From Microbacterium maritypicum (GTDB lineage: Bacteria > Actinomycetota > Actinomycetes > Actinomycetales > Microbacteriaceae), in assembly GCF_008868125.1 (NCBI RefSeq), contig NZ_WAAQ01000001.1, positions 310,001 to 374,000 of the forward strand: DNA of 64,000 nt. The letters run 5' to 3'. The translations under genes were made by a program, and so were the position numbers. The notes beneath the pieces are model-generated. The model saw nothing but the letters and a program-made list of their open reading frames with translations. It searched no databases and had not been told where the DNA came from. The first letter of the stretch is position 1. The number at the start of each line of letters is the position of its first letter. Shown here one piece after another: positions 1 through 8,026 of the stretch.

Positions 1-377
1 ACGTTCGCGTAGGGGGTGAACTCCCCCGACCGCACGAATGCGCGGGCGCCGTGGCTGAGCTTCTTGAACTCGACGTGCGGGAGGAGTTCGATCTCGAATC
101 CCATCCCGGCGAACCGCTCCCGCAGCGCGGCCAGCACCTCCGGGCTCTTCTCGGCGACCTCTGCCGAGACCGTCGCTCCCTCCACGACCAGCTCGGCGAG
201 CACGGTGTCGAGCACGTCGAGGAAGGCCGGAGCCCCCGGCCGATACGCCAGGTCGATGCGCTCGGAGCCCGAGGGGATCGGCAGGCCCGCGTCGGTGACG
301 ACGAGCAGGTCGGTGTGGCCGGTCTCGCTGATCACGCGGGAGAGCGCGGGATTGATCGTGGTGGCTGTCTTGCGCAT
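1..377 (-). CDS. rbsD: D-ribose pyranase RbsD (RbsD/FucU family), 3' end outside window
   Basis: RbsD/FucU-family mutarotase, which interconverts pyranose and furanose anomers so that the sugar can enter catabolism. The visible 125 codons start MRKTATTINPALSRVIS and contain the family features GHTDLLVVTDAGLPIP near the N-terminus and an FKKLSHGARAFVRSGE segment near the C-terminus; only about 10 residues should be missing. A GAGGAG ribosome binding site lies just upstream of the ATG at 377. It is the second gene after ribokinase (37-nt gap), which favours ribose over fucose as the substrate, but the nearby L-fucose pathway means a FucU-like role cannot be excluded. Confidence 0.85.
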   Translation of the reverse strand, partial: MRKTATTINPALSRVISETGHTDLLVVTDAGLPIPSGSERIDLAYRPGAPAFLDVLDTVLAELVVEGATVSAEVAEKSPEVLAALRERFAGMGFEIELLPHVEFKKLSHGARAFVRSGEFTPYAN

Positions 378-414
378 GTGGCTCCTCGGTGCTCCGCAGG
401 TTCGGTTCGCGAGT

Positions 415-1377
415 TCAGTTCGCGACGGGTGCGGCCGAGCGCTCCGTCAGGAACGCATCGACCTCGGCGCGGTGGGGAAGGCTCGGCGACGCCCCCTGCT
501 TGGTGACGGTGAGCGCGCCGGCCGCGGTGGCCAGGCGCACGGCATCCGCCAGGGTGCTGCCGTTCGCGAGCGCTGCACCGAGGTATCCGGCGTAGGCGTC
601 GCCCGCCGCGGTCGTGTCGACGGCCTCGACCGGGAACGGAGGGATCACGGATGCGCCCTCGGCCGTGACGACGCACGACCCCTGGCCCGCGAGGGTGATC
701 ACGGCGGCGCCGACGCCCTGGGCGAGGAACCAGCGTCCGGCGCGTTCCGCCGATGCGGCATCCGTCACCTCGATGCCGCTGATCAGCGTCGCCTCGGTCT
801 CGTTGGGGGTGACGATGTCGATGCTCCGCCAGATCTCCGCATCGAGCTCGGCGGCCGGTGCCGGGTCGAGGATCACCGTCATCCCGTGCTCGCGTCCGCG
901 CGCAGTGATGTGCGCCGTGAGTGCCGACGGCGTCTCGAGCTGGGTGAGCAGCACCGAGGTCGTGGGGGCGAGAGCTGCGAACGCCTCGTCGATCTGCGCG
1001 GCGCTGAGGGCGGCGTTGGCGAGCGGCACCATCACGATGTCGTTCTGCGCCGAGGAGTCGACCCGGATGTGCGCGATGCCGGTCGGGCCGGGAACCGTGC
1101 GCAGGTGCGTGAGGTCGACGCCCGCTGCCGTGAGCCCGTCGACGACCAGGTCGTGGAAGAGGTCGTCTCCCACGCAGCCGACGAAGCTCGTGCGTGCACC
1201 GGAGCGACCGGCGGCGACGGCCTGATTCGCGCCCTTGCCCCCCAGCATGAGGGTGAACTCGTCGCCGAGGATCGTCTCGCCTCTGGCCGGCAGGCGCCCG
1301 GAGAAGGTGGTCACATCGGCCGTGACGCTGCCGACGATGACGACGCCGGTGCGGTCCTCGGGGTGTGCGGGGGTCAT
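415..1377 (-). CDS. rbsK: Ribokinase (PfkB family)
   Basis: ATP-dependent kinase of D-ribose (ribose to ribose-5-phosphate), cytoplasmic, 320 aa, normal for the family. Visible motifs are the sugar-binding GGKGANQAVAAG near residue 47, the NETEA segment, and DTTAAGDAYAGYL near residue 250, which is the PfkB anion-hole and catalytic-aspartate signature (DTTAAGD where DTTGAGD is usual). It is transcribed divergently from the transaldolase and together with rbsD. The promoter region holds two TGT-N4-ACA operator-like sites (1437-1473). Another PfkB sugar specificity is possible; the rbsD partner supports ribose. Confidence 0.88.
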   Translation of the reverse strand: MTPAHPEDRTGVVIVGSVTADVTTFSGRLPARGETILGDEFTLMLGGKGANQAVAAGRSGARTSFVGCVGDDLFHDLVVDGLTAAGVDLTHLRTVPGPTGIAHIRVDSSAQNDIVMVPLANAALSAAQIDEAFAALAPTTSVLLTQLETPSALTAHITARGREHGMTVILDPAPAAELDAEIWRSIDIVTPNETEATLISGIEVTDAASAERAGRWFLAQGVGAAVITLAGQGSCVVTAEGASVIPPFPVEAVDTTAAGDAYAGYLGAALANGSTLADAVRLATAAGALTVTKQGASPSLPHRAEVDAFLTERSAAPVAN

Positions 1378-1436
1378 CTCGCTCCTGATCTTCCTCGACG
1401 GCAGGCATGGCCGTCGCTTTGACAGACCGCGATGGC

Positions 1437-1473
1437 TGTCATTACATTAGCCGAATCCGCACCTGTAACGACA
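1437..1473. promoter_or_regulatory. Paired TGT-N4-ACA operator-like sites between rbsK and transaldolase
   Basis: TGTCATTACA (1437-1446) and CCTGTAACGACAGG (1462-1475) lie in the divergent rbsK/transaldolase gap, 27 bp start to start. The same motif recurs upstream of the ABC transporter (10131) and twice upstream of the cupin-kinase operon (19460, 19483). The dyad CCTGT-N4-ACAGG is typical of a dimeric repressor. The binding protein is not identified. Confidence 0.6.
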
Positions 1474-1495
1474 GGTTGTCCGCGAGGAGACCCCG

Positions 1496-2158
1496 ATGAC
1501 CCCGATCGCGCCACGCCTGTACGTCGACAGCGCCGATGTCGACCGTGTCTCCCCGCTGCTCGCCGCGGGGGTGGTGCACGGCGTCACCACGAACCCGACC
1601 ATCCTCGAACGCGGTGGCCGCACCGCCGCCGAGATCCCTGATCTCTACGCCCGCTGGGAGTCGGAGGGGGCGCGCGAGATCTTCTTCCAGACCTGGGGTG
1701 GCGACACCGCCTCGTTCCTCCGCAACGCCGAGGGCATCCGCGCGCTGGGTGACCGGGTGGCCGTGAAGGTGCCGGCGACGGCTGAGGGTTTCGCCGCCGC
1801 AGCCGCGCTCGTGCGCGAGGGGGCGACCGTGCTGGTCACCGCCGTGTACTCGGTCGCGCAGGCCCTGGCGTGCGCGTCGATCGGCGCGCAGTACATCGCC
1901 CCGTACCTCGGACGCATGCGCGATGCCGGGCTCGACGGCGACGCGACGATCGCCCGCATGCAGGAGGTGTGCGCGGGGAGTGCGTCGAACGTGCTCGCCG
2001 CATCCCTGCGCTCGCCGGATGACATCACGGGCCTGCGACTGGCGGGGATCCCCTACTTCACCGCGGCTCCCGATGTGCTGGACCGGCTGCTCTTCCATGA
2101 GGTGAGCGACAGCTCGGCGGCCGAGTTCGACGCCGCCATGGTGCGTCTGGGGGCGTGA
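1496..2158 (+). CDS. Transaldolase family protein (fructose-6-phosphate aldolase-like)
   Basis: Small class I aldolase/transaldolase TIM barrel of 220 aa, the length of the FSA/TalC/MipB subfamily rather than the classical transaldolase of about 310 aa. Visible motifs are LYVDSADVDRV followed by VTTNPTIL at the N-terminus and the Schiff-base lysine context RVAVKVPATAEG (about residues 82-93). It is divergent from ribokinase and shares its operators, so it probably interconverts sugar phosphates or cleaves a ketose phosphate made by the island's kinases. A GAGGAGA ribosome binding site precedes the ATG. The exact substrate is unknown. Confidence 0.8.
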   Translation: MTPIAPRLYVDSADVDRVSPLLAAGVVHGVTTNPTILERGGRTAAEIPDLYARWESEGAREIFFQTWGGDTASFLRNAEGIRALGDRVAVKVPATAEGFAAAAALVREGATVLVTAVYSVAQALACASIGAQYIAPYLGRMRDAGLDGDATIARMQEVCAGSASNVLAASLRSPDDITGLRLAGIPYFTAAPDVLDRLLFHEVSDSSAAEFDAAMVRLGA

Positions 2159-2177
2159 GCGGCTGCTCCCGCCGGCG

Positions 2178-2855
2178 TCAGCTCGCTGCGGCCTGACGCA
2201 GCCAGCGCTCGACGCCCGCGATGTGCGCCGTGGCCAGAGAGGTCGCGAGGGCGGAGTCATGCTGGGCGATCGCGTCGGCGATGGCCCGGTGCTCCGACAG
2301 GGTGCGCTCGACAGCGCCGCCCTCGGTGAGGCCGCGCCAGACGCGGGCGCGGACGGTCTGGCTGCTCAGGTGCTCGATCAGGCTCGCGAGGTAGGCGTTG
2401 CCGGACATCGCGACGATCTCGCGGTGGAAACGGATGTCGTGGTCGACCAGGGACTCGATCGTGACCGCCGCATCGATGGAGTCGACCTCATCCTGCAGCT
2501 CGGCGATCTGCTCATCTGTACCGAGTGTCGCCGCGAGCCCGGTCGCCTGCGACTCCAGCATGCGCCGCACCGCGAAGATCTCGAGCATCGAATCGTCGTC
2601 GTGCATGTCGACCACGAACGAGATCGCCTCCAGCAGCAGATGTGGCTCGAGGCTCGTCACGTAGGTGCCGTCGCCGCGACGCACGTCGAGGACCCGGATG
2701 ACCTCCAGCGCCTTGACCGCTTCGCGCATCGAGCTGCGGGACAGGCCGAGTCGTTCGGACAGCTCCTTCTCGGGGGGAAGCCGATCACCGGGGGAGAGCT
2801 CGCCCGCCACGATCATGGCCTTGATCTTCTCGATCGCCTCGTCGGTGACTGCCAT
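2178..2855 (-). CDS. GntR/FadR-family transcriptional regulator of the fucose-type cluster
   Basis: DNA-binding regulator of 225 aa. The N-terminal winged helix (residues about 7-70) contains LPPEKELSERLGLSRSSMREAVKALE, broken here only by notation, a textbook GntR signature; the C-terminal FCD domain (about 85-215) has metal/ligand-type histidines in VDHDIRFHREI and TLSEHRAIADAI. It is divergent from the lactonase-type amidohydrolase. A TAGGAT hexamer (2862-2867, minus strand) lies exactly 6 nt before the ATG, implying a leaderless mRNA. It is the natural candidate for the GATC/ACATC-type operators at 2871, 5632 and 10212, with a sugar acid as probable effector (inference). Confidence 0.82.
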   Translation of the reverse strand: MAVTDEAIEKIKAMIVAGELSPGDRLPPEKELSERLGLSRSSMREAVKALEVIRVLDVRRGDGTYVTSLEPHLLLEAISFVVDMHDDDSMLEIFAVRRMLESQATGLAATLGTDEQIAELQDEVDSIDAAVTIESLVDHDIRFHREIVAMSGNAYLASLIEHLSSQTVRARVWRGLTEGGAVERTLSEHRAIADAIAQHDSALATSLATAHIAGVERWLRQAAAS

Positions 2856-2861
2856 GGCGTC

Positions 2862-2895
2862 ATCCTAGCGATTGATCGGATGTCTCCGGCAGGAT
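2862..2895. promoter_or_regulatory. Divergent regulator/lactonase promoter with operator-like site
   Basis: The 46-nt gap holds ATTGATCGGATGTC (2871-2884), flanked by a minus -10 hexamer TAGGAT (2862-2867) and a plus -10-like CAGGAT (2890-2895), each 6 nt from its start codon. ATTGATC-S-GATGT recurs at 10212-10224 before the ABC transporter, and its GACATCCGAT part recurs at 5631-5640. This fits autoregulation plus control of the cluster. Confidence 0.55.
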
Positions 2896-2901
2896 GGAGC
2901 C

Positions 2902-3876
2902 ATGCGCGTTCTCGATTCACATCTGCACCTCTGGGATCCGGAGGTTCTGACGTACACCTGGCTCGAAGGGCCGATGGCCTATCGGTTCGCCGACCTCGAG
3001 CTCGAGCATGCCCGCCTGGGCCTGGCCGAACCGGAGAGGTCGGTCTTCGTGCAGGCGGAGACGATCGAAGACGACTTCCTCGCCGAGGTGGACTGGGTCG
3101 CAGGCCTCGCCCCCGCGCTCGGCATCGTCGGGATCGTCGCGGGCGTCCGCCTCGACAGGGGAACCGACACGGTCGCGCACCTGGAGGGACTCCTGGCCGA
3201 ACCCCTCGTCGTGGGCGTGCGGCACAACCTGCAGGGTGAGCCGGACGGACTCGCGGTCTCGGCGGCGTTCGTGACCGGTGCCAGGGAGGTCGCCGCTCGT
3301 GACCTGAGCTTCGACGTCTGCGTGCGCGAGAACCAGCTGCCCGACATCGCCCGCCTCGCCGGAGCGATCCCCGAGCTGCGGCTCGTGCTCGATCACCTCG
3401 GAAAGCCCGCCGTCGGTACGGCGGCGTCCCCGCTCGCGCCGTCCGCGGAGTGGGCGCGCGACCTCACCGAGCTGGCGCGGCATGCGAACGCCTTCTGCAA
3501 GCTCTCGGGGCTGCCGGGAGAGGCGGGCGGCGACTGGAGCGCCGAGCAGCTCGAGCCGTTCCTCGACGTCGCGGCGGATGCCTTCGGCGTCGAGCGGCTG
3601 ATGTGGGGGAGCGACTGGCCCGTCTCCGTGATCGGCCCGGCCGAGGACGGCGACCCGCATGCGCCGGAGGATGGGTCCGCCACCTACCAGGCGACGGCGC
3701 GATCGCGCTGGGCCGACACCGTGATCGCCTGGGCGCAATCGCGTGGGCACGACCTCGATGCGCTCCTGTGGCGCAACGCCGAGCACTTCTACCGCACCGA
3801 TCGGCCGCGGCAGCTGCCGACGGACAAGACTCCGCGCTCTGGCCTCCGGGGCTGGCTCCGCGGCCACCGCGGCTGA
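2902..3876 (+). CDS. Amidohydrolase family protein, probable L-fuconolactonase
   Basis: Metal-dependent TIM-barrel hydrolase of 324 aa in the COG3618 group (fuconolactonase/2-pyrone-dicarboxylate lactonase). The N-terminal DSHLHLWDPE carries the HxH metal site; further features are LVLDHLGKPA in the middle and MWGSDWPVS near residue 235 with the conserved aspartate. In the non-phosphorylative L-fucose pathway it would open L-fucono-lactone to L-fuconate in the cytoplasm. The start at 2902 gives the canonical MRVLDSHLHLWD N-terminus and lies 6 nt after a -10-like hexamer. The neighbouring fuconate dehydratase supports the substrate. Confidence 0.82.
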   Translation: MRVLDSHLHLWDPEVLTYTWLEGPMAYRFADLELEHARLGLAEPERSVFVQAETIEDDFLAEVDWVAGLAPALGIVGIVAGVRLDRGTDTVAHLEGLLAEPLVVGVRHNLQGEPDGLAVSAAFVTGAREVAARDLSFDVCVRENQLPDIARLAGAIPELRLVLDHLGKPAVGTAASPLAPSAEWARDLTELARHANAFCKLSGLPGEAGGDWSAEQLEPFLDVAADAFGVERLMWGSDWPVSVIGPAEDGDPHAPEDGSATYQATARSRWADTVIAWAQSRGHDLDALLWRNAEHFYRTDRPRQLPTDKTPRSGLRGWLRGHRG

Positions 3877-3893
3877 GCGCCGTCTGACCGGCG

Positions 3894-3952
3894 TTCCGGT
3901 CGCAGTTGCTGCCATCCCCGCACGTCGGATGCGGCGTCAACTGCGACCGGAA
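3894..3952. repeat. Intergenic inverted repeat, 15-bp perfect arms
   Basis: TTCCGGTCGCAGTTG (3894-3908) pairs perfectly with CAACTGCGACCGGAA (3938-3952) around a 29-nt loop. It lies between convergent genes and could act as a bidirectional terminator, but the long arms, long loop and absence of a T tract also fit a REP-like dispersed element. A similar long-arm palindrome occurs at 50727-50791. Confidence 0.7.
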
Positions 3953-3966
3953 GGAGGAAGCGGGGG

Positions 3967-4716
3967 CTACTCCGCGCGCAGGCGCAGCTGGGCCATGCCG
4001 CCGTCGACCTCGATGAAGGTTCCGGTGGTCGAGCCCGCAGCGGGGCTCACGAGGTAGGCGACAGCCGCGGCGACCTCGTCGGGGCTGACCAGTCGCCCGT
4101 GGGGCTGGCGTGCCTCGAGGGCTGCACGCTCGGCGGCGGGGTCGGTGGCCGAGTCGAGCAGGCGTCCCACCCACGGAGTGTCGGCCGTGCCCGGGTTGAC
4201 CGCGTTCACACGGATCCCCTCGCGCAGGTGGTCGGCGGCCATCGCGCGGGTGAGAGCGGAGACGGCACCCTTCGACGCGCTGTAGAGCGCGCGCTGCGGC
4301 AGCCCGGTGGTCGATGCGATGGATGCCGTGTTGCACACCGCCGCCGACGGGGACTTCCGCAGCCACGGGAGAGCTGCCGAGGTGACACGGGCGATGCCGG
4401 TGACGTTGACGGAGAGCACTCGCGCCCACTCGTCGTCGTCGTTCGCGGCGATGTCGCCCTGCGCGCCGATGCCGGCGTTGTTGACGACGATGTCGATGCG
4501 CCCGAACCTCTCGGCCACGGCGGCCACCGCCTCGTCGACGCTCGCGCGGTCGGAGACGTCTGCGGTGAAGGCGGTGAAGGCGGGGTCGGCCGCTGCGGTG
4601 TCGCGGTCGAGCACCGCGATGGTCGCGCCGTCGGCGTGCAGGCGCTGCGCGATCGCCGCGCCGATTCCGGATGCTCCGCCGGTGACGATCGCCACCAGTC
4701 CGTTCAGTGCGCTCAC
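3967..4716 (-). CDS. SDR family oxidoreductase, probable 2-keto-3-deoxy-L-fuconate dehydrogenase
   Basis: Short-chain NAD(P)-dependent dehydrogenase of 249 aa. The glycine-rich VTGGASGIGAAIA lies near residue 10, NNAGIG near 86 and the catalytic YSASKGA near 149. The chosen GTG start (4716) overlaps the stop of the FAH gene by 4 nt (GTGA) and has GGAGG 7 nt upstream. In the Xanthomonas-type L-fucose route this step oxidises 2-keto-3-deoxy-L-fuconate to the 2,4-diketo acid that the upstream FAH protein cleaves. The function rests on operon position; SDR sequence alone does not fix the substrate. Confidence 0.82.
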   Translation of the reverse strand: MSALNGLVAIVTGGASGIGAAIAQRLHADGATIAVLDRDTAAADPAFTAFTADVSDRASVDEAVAAVAERFGRIDIVVNNAGIGAQGDIAANDDDEWARVLSVNVTGIARVTSAALPWLRKSPSAAVCNTASIASTTGLPQRALYSASKGAVSALTRAMAADHLREGIRVNAVNPGTADTPWVGRLLDSATDPAAERAALEARQPHGRLVSPDEVAAAVAYLVSPAAGSTTGTFIEVDGGMAQLRLRAE

Positions 4717-5573
4717 TTCTGGGCCTCCCATGCCACGAACTCCTGTCGCTGACGGCCGAGGCCGTCGATCTCGATCTCGACCACGTCGCCCGCGGCGAGG
4801 TACGGGTACTTGCCCGAGAGGGCGACGCCCTGCGGGGTGCCGGTGAGGATCAGGTCGCCCGGCTCGAGCGTCACGTACTGCGACAGGTGGTGCACGATGT
4901 GCTCGACCGTGAAGATCATGTCGCTCGTGTTCGAGTCCTGCCGCGGCTCGCCGTTCACGAAGCTGCGAAGTCCGAGCGCATGGTGGTCGACCTCGTCGGG
5001 GGTGACGAGCCAGGGGCCGGTCGGGTTGAAGCCGGGCGCGATCTTCCCCTTGGACCACTGGCCGCCGGAGACCGTCATCTGGAAGTCGCGCTCGGAGACG
5101 TCGTTCGCGGCGACGAAGCCGGCGACGTGCGCGAGCGACTCCTCGGGACTGTCGAGATAGGCGGTGCGGGTGCCGATGACGATGCCGAGCTCGACCTCCC
5201 AGTCGGTCTTCTCGCTGCCCCGCGGGATCGTGACCGTGTCGTTCGGGCCGACGACCGTGTTCGGGGTCTTGAGGAAGAGGATCGGAATGGTGGGCGGCTC
5301 CGAGCCGGACTCGGCCGCGTGGGCCGCGTAGTTCATGCCGATGCAGATCACGGCGCTCGGGCGGGCGATCGGGGCGCCGATGCGCATCGACGCGGCGTCC
5401 GCGAGCTCGGGGAGCTCTCCGCCTTCACGCGCGGCCGTGACCCGGGCGACGAAGTCGCTCTCGAGGAAATCGCCGTTCACGTCGGATGTTACGGAGCGGA
5501 GGTCGAGGTATCGGTCGCCCTCCACGAGGACGGGGATCTCATTCCCGGGGGTGCCGAGCCGCGCGAACTTCAT
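4713..5573 (-). CDS. Fumarylacetoacetate hydrolase family protein, probable 2,4-diketo-3-deoxy-L-fuconate hydrolase
   Basis: FAH-fold hydrolase of 286 aa, cutting a C-C bond of a beta-diketo acid (expected products pyruvate and L-lactate). The C-terminal FAH domain starts near residue 70 (ICIGMNYAAHAAE); the metal-binding acidic residues sit in DWEVELGIVIGTRTAYL (about 146-162), and ILTGTPQGV lies near residue 243. It is the first gene of the minus-strand pair and is transcribed from a promoter that overlaps the divergent fuconate dehydratase promoter. Acylpyruvase or related activities are possible for the family, but the pathway context is specific. Confidence 0.82.
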   Translation of the reverse strand: MKFARLGTPGNEIPVLVEGDRYLDLRSVTSDVNGDFLESDFVARVTAAREGGELPELADAASMRIGAPIARPSAVICIGMNYAAHAAESGSEPPTIPILFLKTPNTVVGPNDTVTIPRGSEKTDWEVELGIVIGTRTAYLDSPEESLAHVAGFVAANDVSERDFQMTVSGGQWSKGKIAPGFNPTGPWLVTPDEVDHHALGLRSFVNGEPRQDSNTSDMIFTVEHIVHHLSQYVTLEPGDLILTGTPQGVALSGKYPYLAAGDVVEIEIDGLGRQRQEFVAWEAQK

Positions 5574-5619
5574 GTTTCTCCTGATCGGTCGGGAGGCCGC
5601 GATAAGGCGGCCGGTCTCG

Positions 5620-5653
5620 TTGACAGTATAGACATCCGATGTTTACACTCCAA
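5620..5653. promoter_or_regulatory. Overlapping divergent promoters sharing one operator
   Basis: Plus strand: TTGACA (5620-5625), 18-nt spacer, TACACT (5644-5649) for the dehydratase. Minus strand: TTGGAG (complement of 5648-5653), 17-nt spacer, TATACT (complement of 5625-5630) for the FAH gene. The perfect palindrome ACATC-C-GATGT (5632-5642) lies in both spacers, so a single bound repressor could shut both directions. Confidence 0.65.
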
Positions 5654-5697
5654 GAGATCCGCACGGAAGAAATCACCCGTGCATGGAGAGGAATCCC

Positions 5698-6993
5698 GTG
5701 AGCCGTATCGTCGCCCTCGACACCACCGACATCCGCTTCCCCACGTCCCTGAGCCTGGACGGGTCGGACGCGATGAACCCCGACCCCGATTACTCGGCCG
5801 CGTACGTCATCGTGCGCACCGACGCCGACGACGACATCGAGGGGCACGCGTTCGTCTTCACGATCGGTCGAGGCAACGACGTGCAGGTCGCGGCGATCGA
5901 CGCGCTCGCCGGGCACCTCGTCGGGCGCGAGATCGAGCCGCTGCTCGACGACATGGGCGGCACGTTCCGCGACATCATCGGCGACTCGCAGCTGCGCTGG
6001 CTCGGCCCCGAGAAGGGGGTCATGCACATGGCCATCGGCGCGGTCATCAACGCGCTGTGGGACATCAAGGCCAAGCGCGCGGGGCTTCCGCTCTGGCAGC
6101 TGCTCGCCCGTATGACGCCGGAGGAACTCGTCGACCTGGTCGACTTCCGCTACCTCACCAACGCCCTCAACCCCGAAGACGCCCTCGAGATCCTGCGCGC
6201 GGCCGAGCCCGGACGAGCTGAGCGCGAGCAGCAGCTGCTGGCCACCGGATACCCCGGCTACACCACGAGCCCCGGCTGGCTCGGCTACTCCGACGAGAAG
6301 CTCGAACGCCTCGCCCGCGAGGCCATGGCCGACGGCTTCACCCAGATCAAGCTCAAGGTCGGCGCCGACCTCGACGACGACATCCGCCGCTTCCGCAAGG
6401 CGCGGGAGGTGTGCGGACCCGACTTCCCCATCGCGATCGACGCCAACCAGCGCTGGGAGGTGTCGGAGGCGATCGAGTGGGTGAACGCGCTCGCCGAGTT
6501 CCATCCCGCCTGGATCGAGGAGCCCACGAGCCCCGACGACGTGCTCGGCCACGCCGAGATCGCCAGGGGCGTCGCGCCCATCCGCGTCGCGACGGGTGAG
6601 CACGCGCAGAACCGTGTCATCTTCAAGCAGCTGCTGCAGGCCGACGCCATCTCGGTCATGCAGATCGACGCCGTGCGCGTGGCCGGGGTGAACGAGAACA
6701 TCGCGAACCTGCTGCTCGCCGCCAAGTTCGGCGTGCCCGTGTGCCCGCACGCCGGTGGTGTCGGCCTGTGCGAGGCCGTGCAGCACCTGTCTATGTTCGA
6801 CTTCGTCGCGGTCACCGGCACCCGCGAGGGCCGCATGATCGAGTTCGTCGACCACCTGCACGAGCACTTCGTCGTGCCCACCGACATCCAGGGCGGCTCG
6901 TACATGGCGCCGACCGCGCCGGGAACGGGCATGGAGATGAAGGCCGACAGCATCGCGACCTACACCTGGACGGGTGCACATGTCGGTGCCTGA
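5698..6993 (+). CDS. fucD: L-fuconate dehydratase (enolase superfamily)
   Basis: Mandelate-racemase-group enolase superfamily enzyme of 431 aa that dehydrates L-fuconate to 2-keto-3-deoxy-L-fuconate using Mg2+. From the GTG at 5698 the active-site residues fall at K220 (QIKLKVG), D248 (IDANQRW), E274 ([10 protein letters not shown]), E301 (ATGEHAQNR) and H351 ([11 protein letters not shown]), the numbering I recall for the Xanthomonas enzyme; this and the ribosome binding site GGAGAGGAA at 5684-5692 favour GTG 5698 over ATG 5683. It overlaps the next gene by 14 nt. Its acid-sugar specificity is well supported; close relatives are rarely anything else. Confidence 0.93.
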   Translation: MSRIVALDTTDIRFPTSLSLDGSDAMNPDPDYSAAYVIVRTDADDDIEGHAFVFTIGRGNDVQVAAIDALAGHLVGREIEPLLDDMGGTFRDIIGDSQLRWLGPEKGVMHMAIGAVINALWDIKAKRAGLPLWQLLARMTPEELVDLVDFRYLTNALNPEDALEILRAAEPGRAEREQQLLATGYPGYTTSPGWLGYSDEKLERLAREAMADGFTQIKLKVGADLDDDIRRFRKAREVCGPDFPIAIDANQRWEVSEAIEWVNALAEFHPAWIEEPTSPDDVLGHAEIARGVAPIRVATGEHAQNRVIFKQLLQADAISVMQIDAVRVAGVNENIANLLLAAKFGVPVCPHAGGVGLCEAVQHLSMFDFVAVTGTREGRMIEFVDHLHEHFVVPTDIQGGSYMAPTAPGTGMEMKADSIATYTWTGAHVGA

Positions 6994-7966
6994 TCGCGGG
7001 GGAGTGCGCGACCGCCTGGAGATTCCCGCCCTCGGGTACGGCGCCGCGAACGTGGGCAACCTGTTCCGTCCGCTCAGCGACGACGAGGCGTGGGCCGTGC
7101 TGGATGCCGCGTGGGAGAGCGGCATCCGCTTCTACGACACCGCGCCGCACTACGGTCTGGGCCTGTCGGAGCGCAGGCTCGGGGCGTTCCTGCAGACCAA
7201 GCCGCGCGACCAGTACGTGCTCTCGACCAAGGCCGGGCGCCTGCTGCGGCCGAACCCCGACCACTCCGGCGGCCTCGACACCGCGAACGACTTCCACGTG
7301 CCGGACGACCTGCAGCGCGTGTGGGACTTCTCGGAGGCGGGCATCCGCGCGAGCGTCGACGAGTCTCGCGAGAGGCTCGGCATCGAACGCATCGATCTGC
7401 TCTACCTGCACGACCCCGAGCGGCACGACCTCGACCTCGCGCTCGCCGAAGCCCTGCCCGCGATGGAGCAGCTGCGTGCCGACGGCGAGGTCACCGCGAT
7501 CGGCATCGGCTCGATGGTGTCGGATGCTCTCGCCGCAGCCGTGCGTGCCGCCGACCTCGACCTGATCATGGTGGCCGGCCGGTACACGCTGCTCGAGCAG
7601 CCCGCCGCCGTCGACGTGCTGCCCGCCTGCCGTGAGACCGCGACCGGGATCGTGGCGGCGTCCGTCTTCAACTCGGGGCTGCTCGCATCGAGTGAGCCGC
7701 GCCGCGACGGACGCTACGAGTACGGACAGCTTCCCGACGAGCTGTGGGACAGGCTCGTGCGCATCGCCGCCGTGTGCGCCGATCACGGTGTGCCGCTGCC
7801 CGCTGCGGCCATCCAGTTCCCCCTGCAGTCCGACGTCGTGCGCTCCGTGGTGGTGGGCGGCAGCCGGCCGGCGCAGCTGCAGCAGAACGCGGAGTATGCC
7901 GCGCTCGAGATCCCGGCGGCGCTGTGGGAGAACCTGGCCGCGGAAGGGCTCATCCCGGCGGCCTGA
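6980..7966 (+). CDS. Aldo/keto reductase, probable L-fucose (D-threo-aldose) 1-dehydrogenase
   Basis: NAD(P)-dependent AKR of 328 aa. The N-terminal [16 protein letters not shown] and the catalytic tetrad context (D in FYDTAPHYG about residues 47-55, K in [11 protein letters not shown] in LYLHDPE) are visible. In the pathway it oxidises L-fucose to L-fucono-lactone, the substrate of the amidohydrolase at 2902. The ATG at 6980 lies inside the 3' end of fucD, so the pair is translationally coupled; a GTG 6 nt earlier is also possible. D-arabinose, L-galactose or similar aldoses may also serve as substrate. Confidence 0.85.
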   Translation: MSVPDRGGVRDRLEIPALGYGAANVGNLFRPLSDDEAWAVLDAAWESGIRFYDTAPHYGLGLSERRLGAFLQTKPRDQYVLSTKAGRLLRPNPDHSGGLDTANDFHVPDDLQRVWDFSEAGIRASVDESRERLGIERIDLLYLHDPERHDLDLALAEALPAMEQLRADGEVTAIGIGSMVSDALAAAVRAADLDLIMVAGRYTLLEQPAAVDVLPACRETATGIVAASVFNSGLLASSEPRRDGRYEYGQLPDELWDRLVRIAAVCADHGVPLPAAAIQFPLQSDVVRSVVVGGSRPAQLQQNAEYAALEIPAALWENLAAEGLIPAA

Positions 7967-7971
7967 ATCCC

Positions 7972-8004
7972 CCGCCGTCTGCGGCAGGAAGTTGTCCACG
8001 GCGG
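7972..8004. terminator. Possible bidirectional terminator between convergent genes
   Basis: CCGCCGT (7972-7978) and ACGGCGG (7998-8004) form a 7-bp GC-rich stem with a 19-nt loop, between the aldo/keto reductase stop and the convergent LacI regulator stop. No T tract is seen, so the call is tentative. Confidence 0.35.
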
Positions 8005-8026
8005 CGGCGGGCCGAGACCGAGCGCC

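Noticed and set aside
16..1422. Long plus-strand frame across rbsD and rbsK
   Set aside because: Translation is low-complexity Arg/Ser-rich and opposes two well-supported genes.
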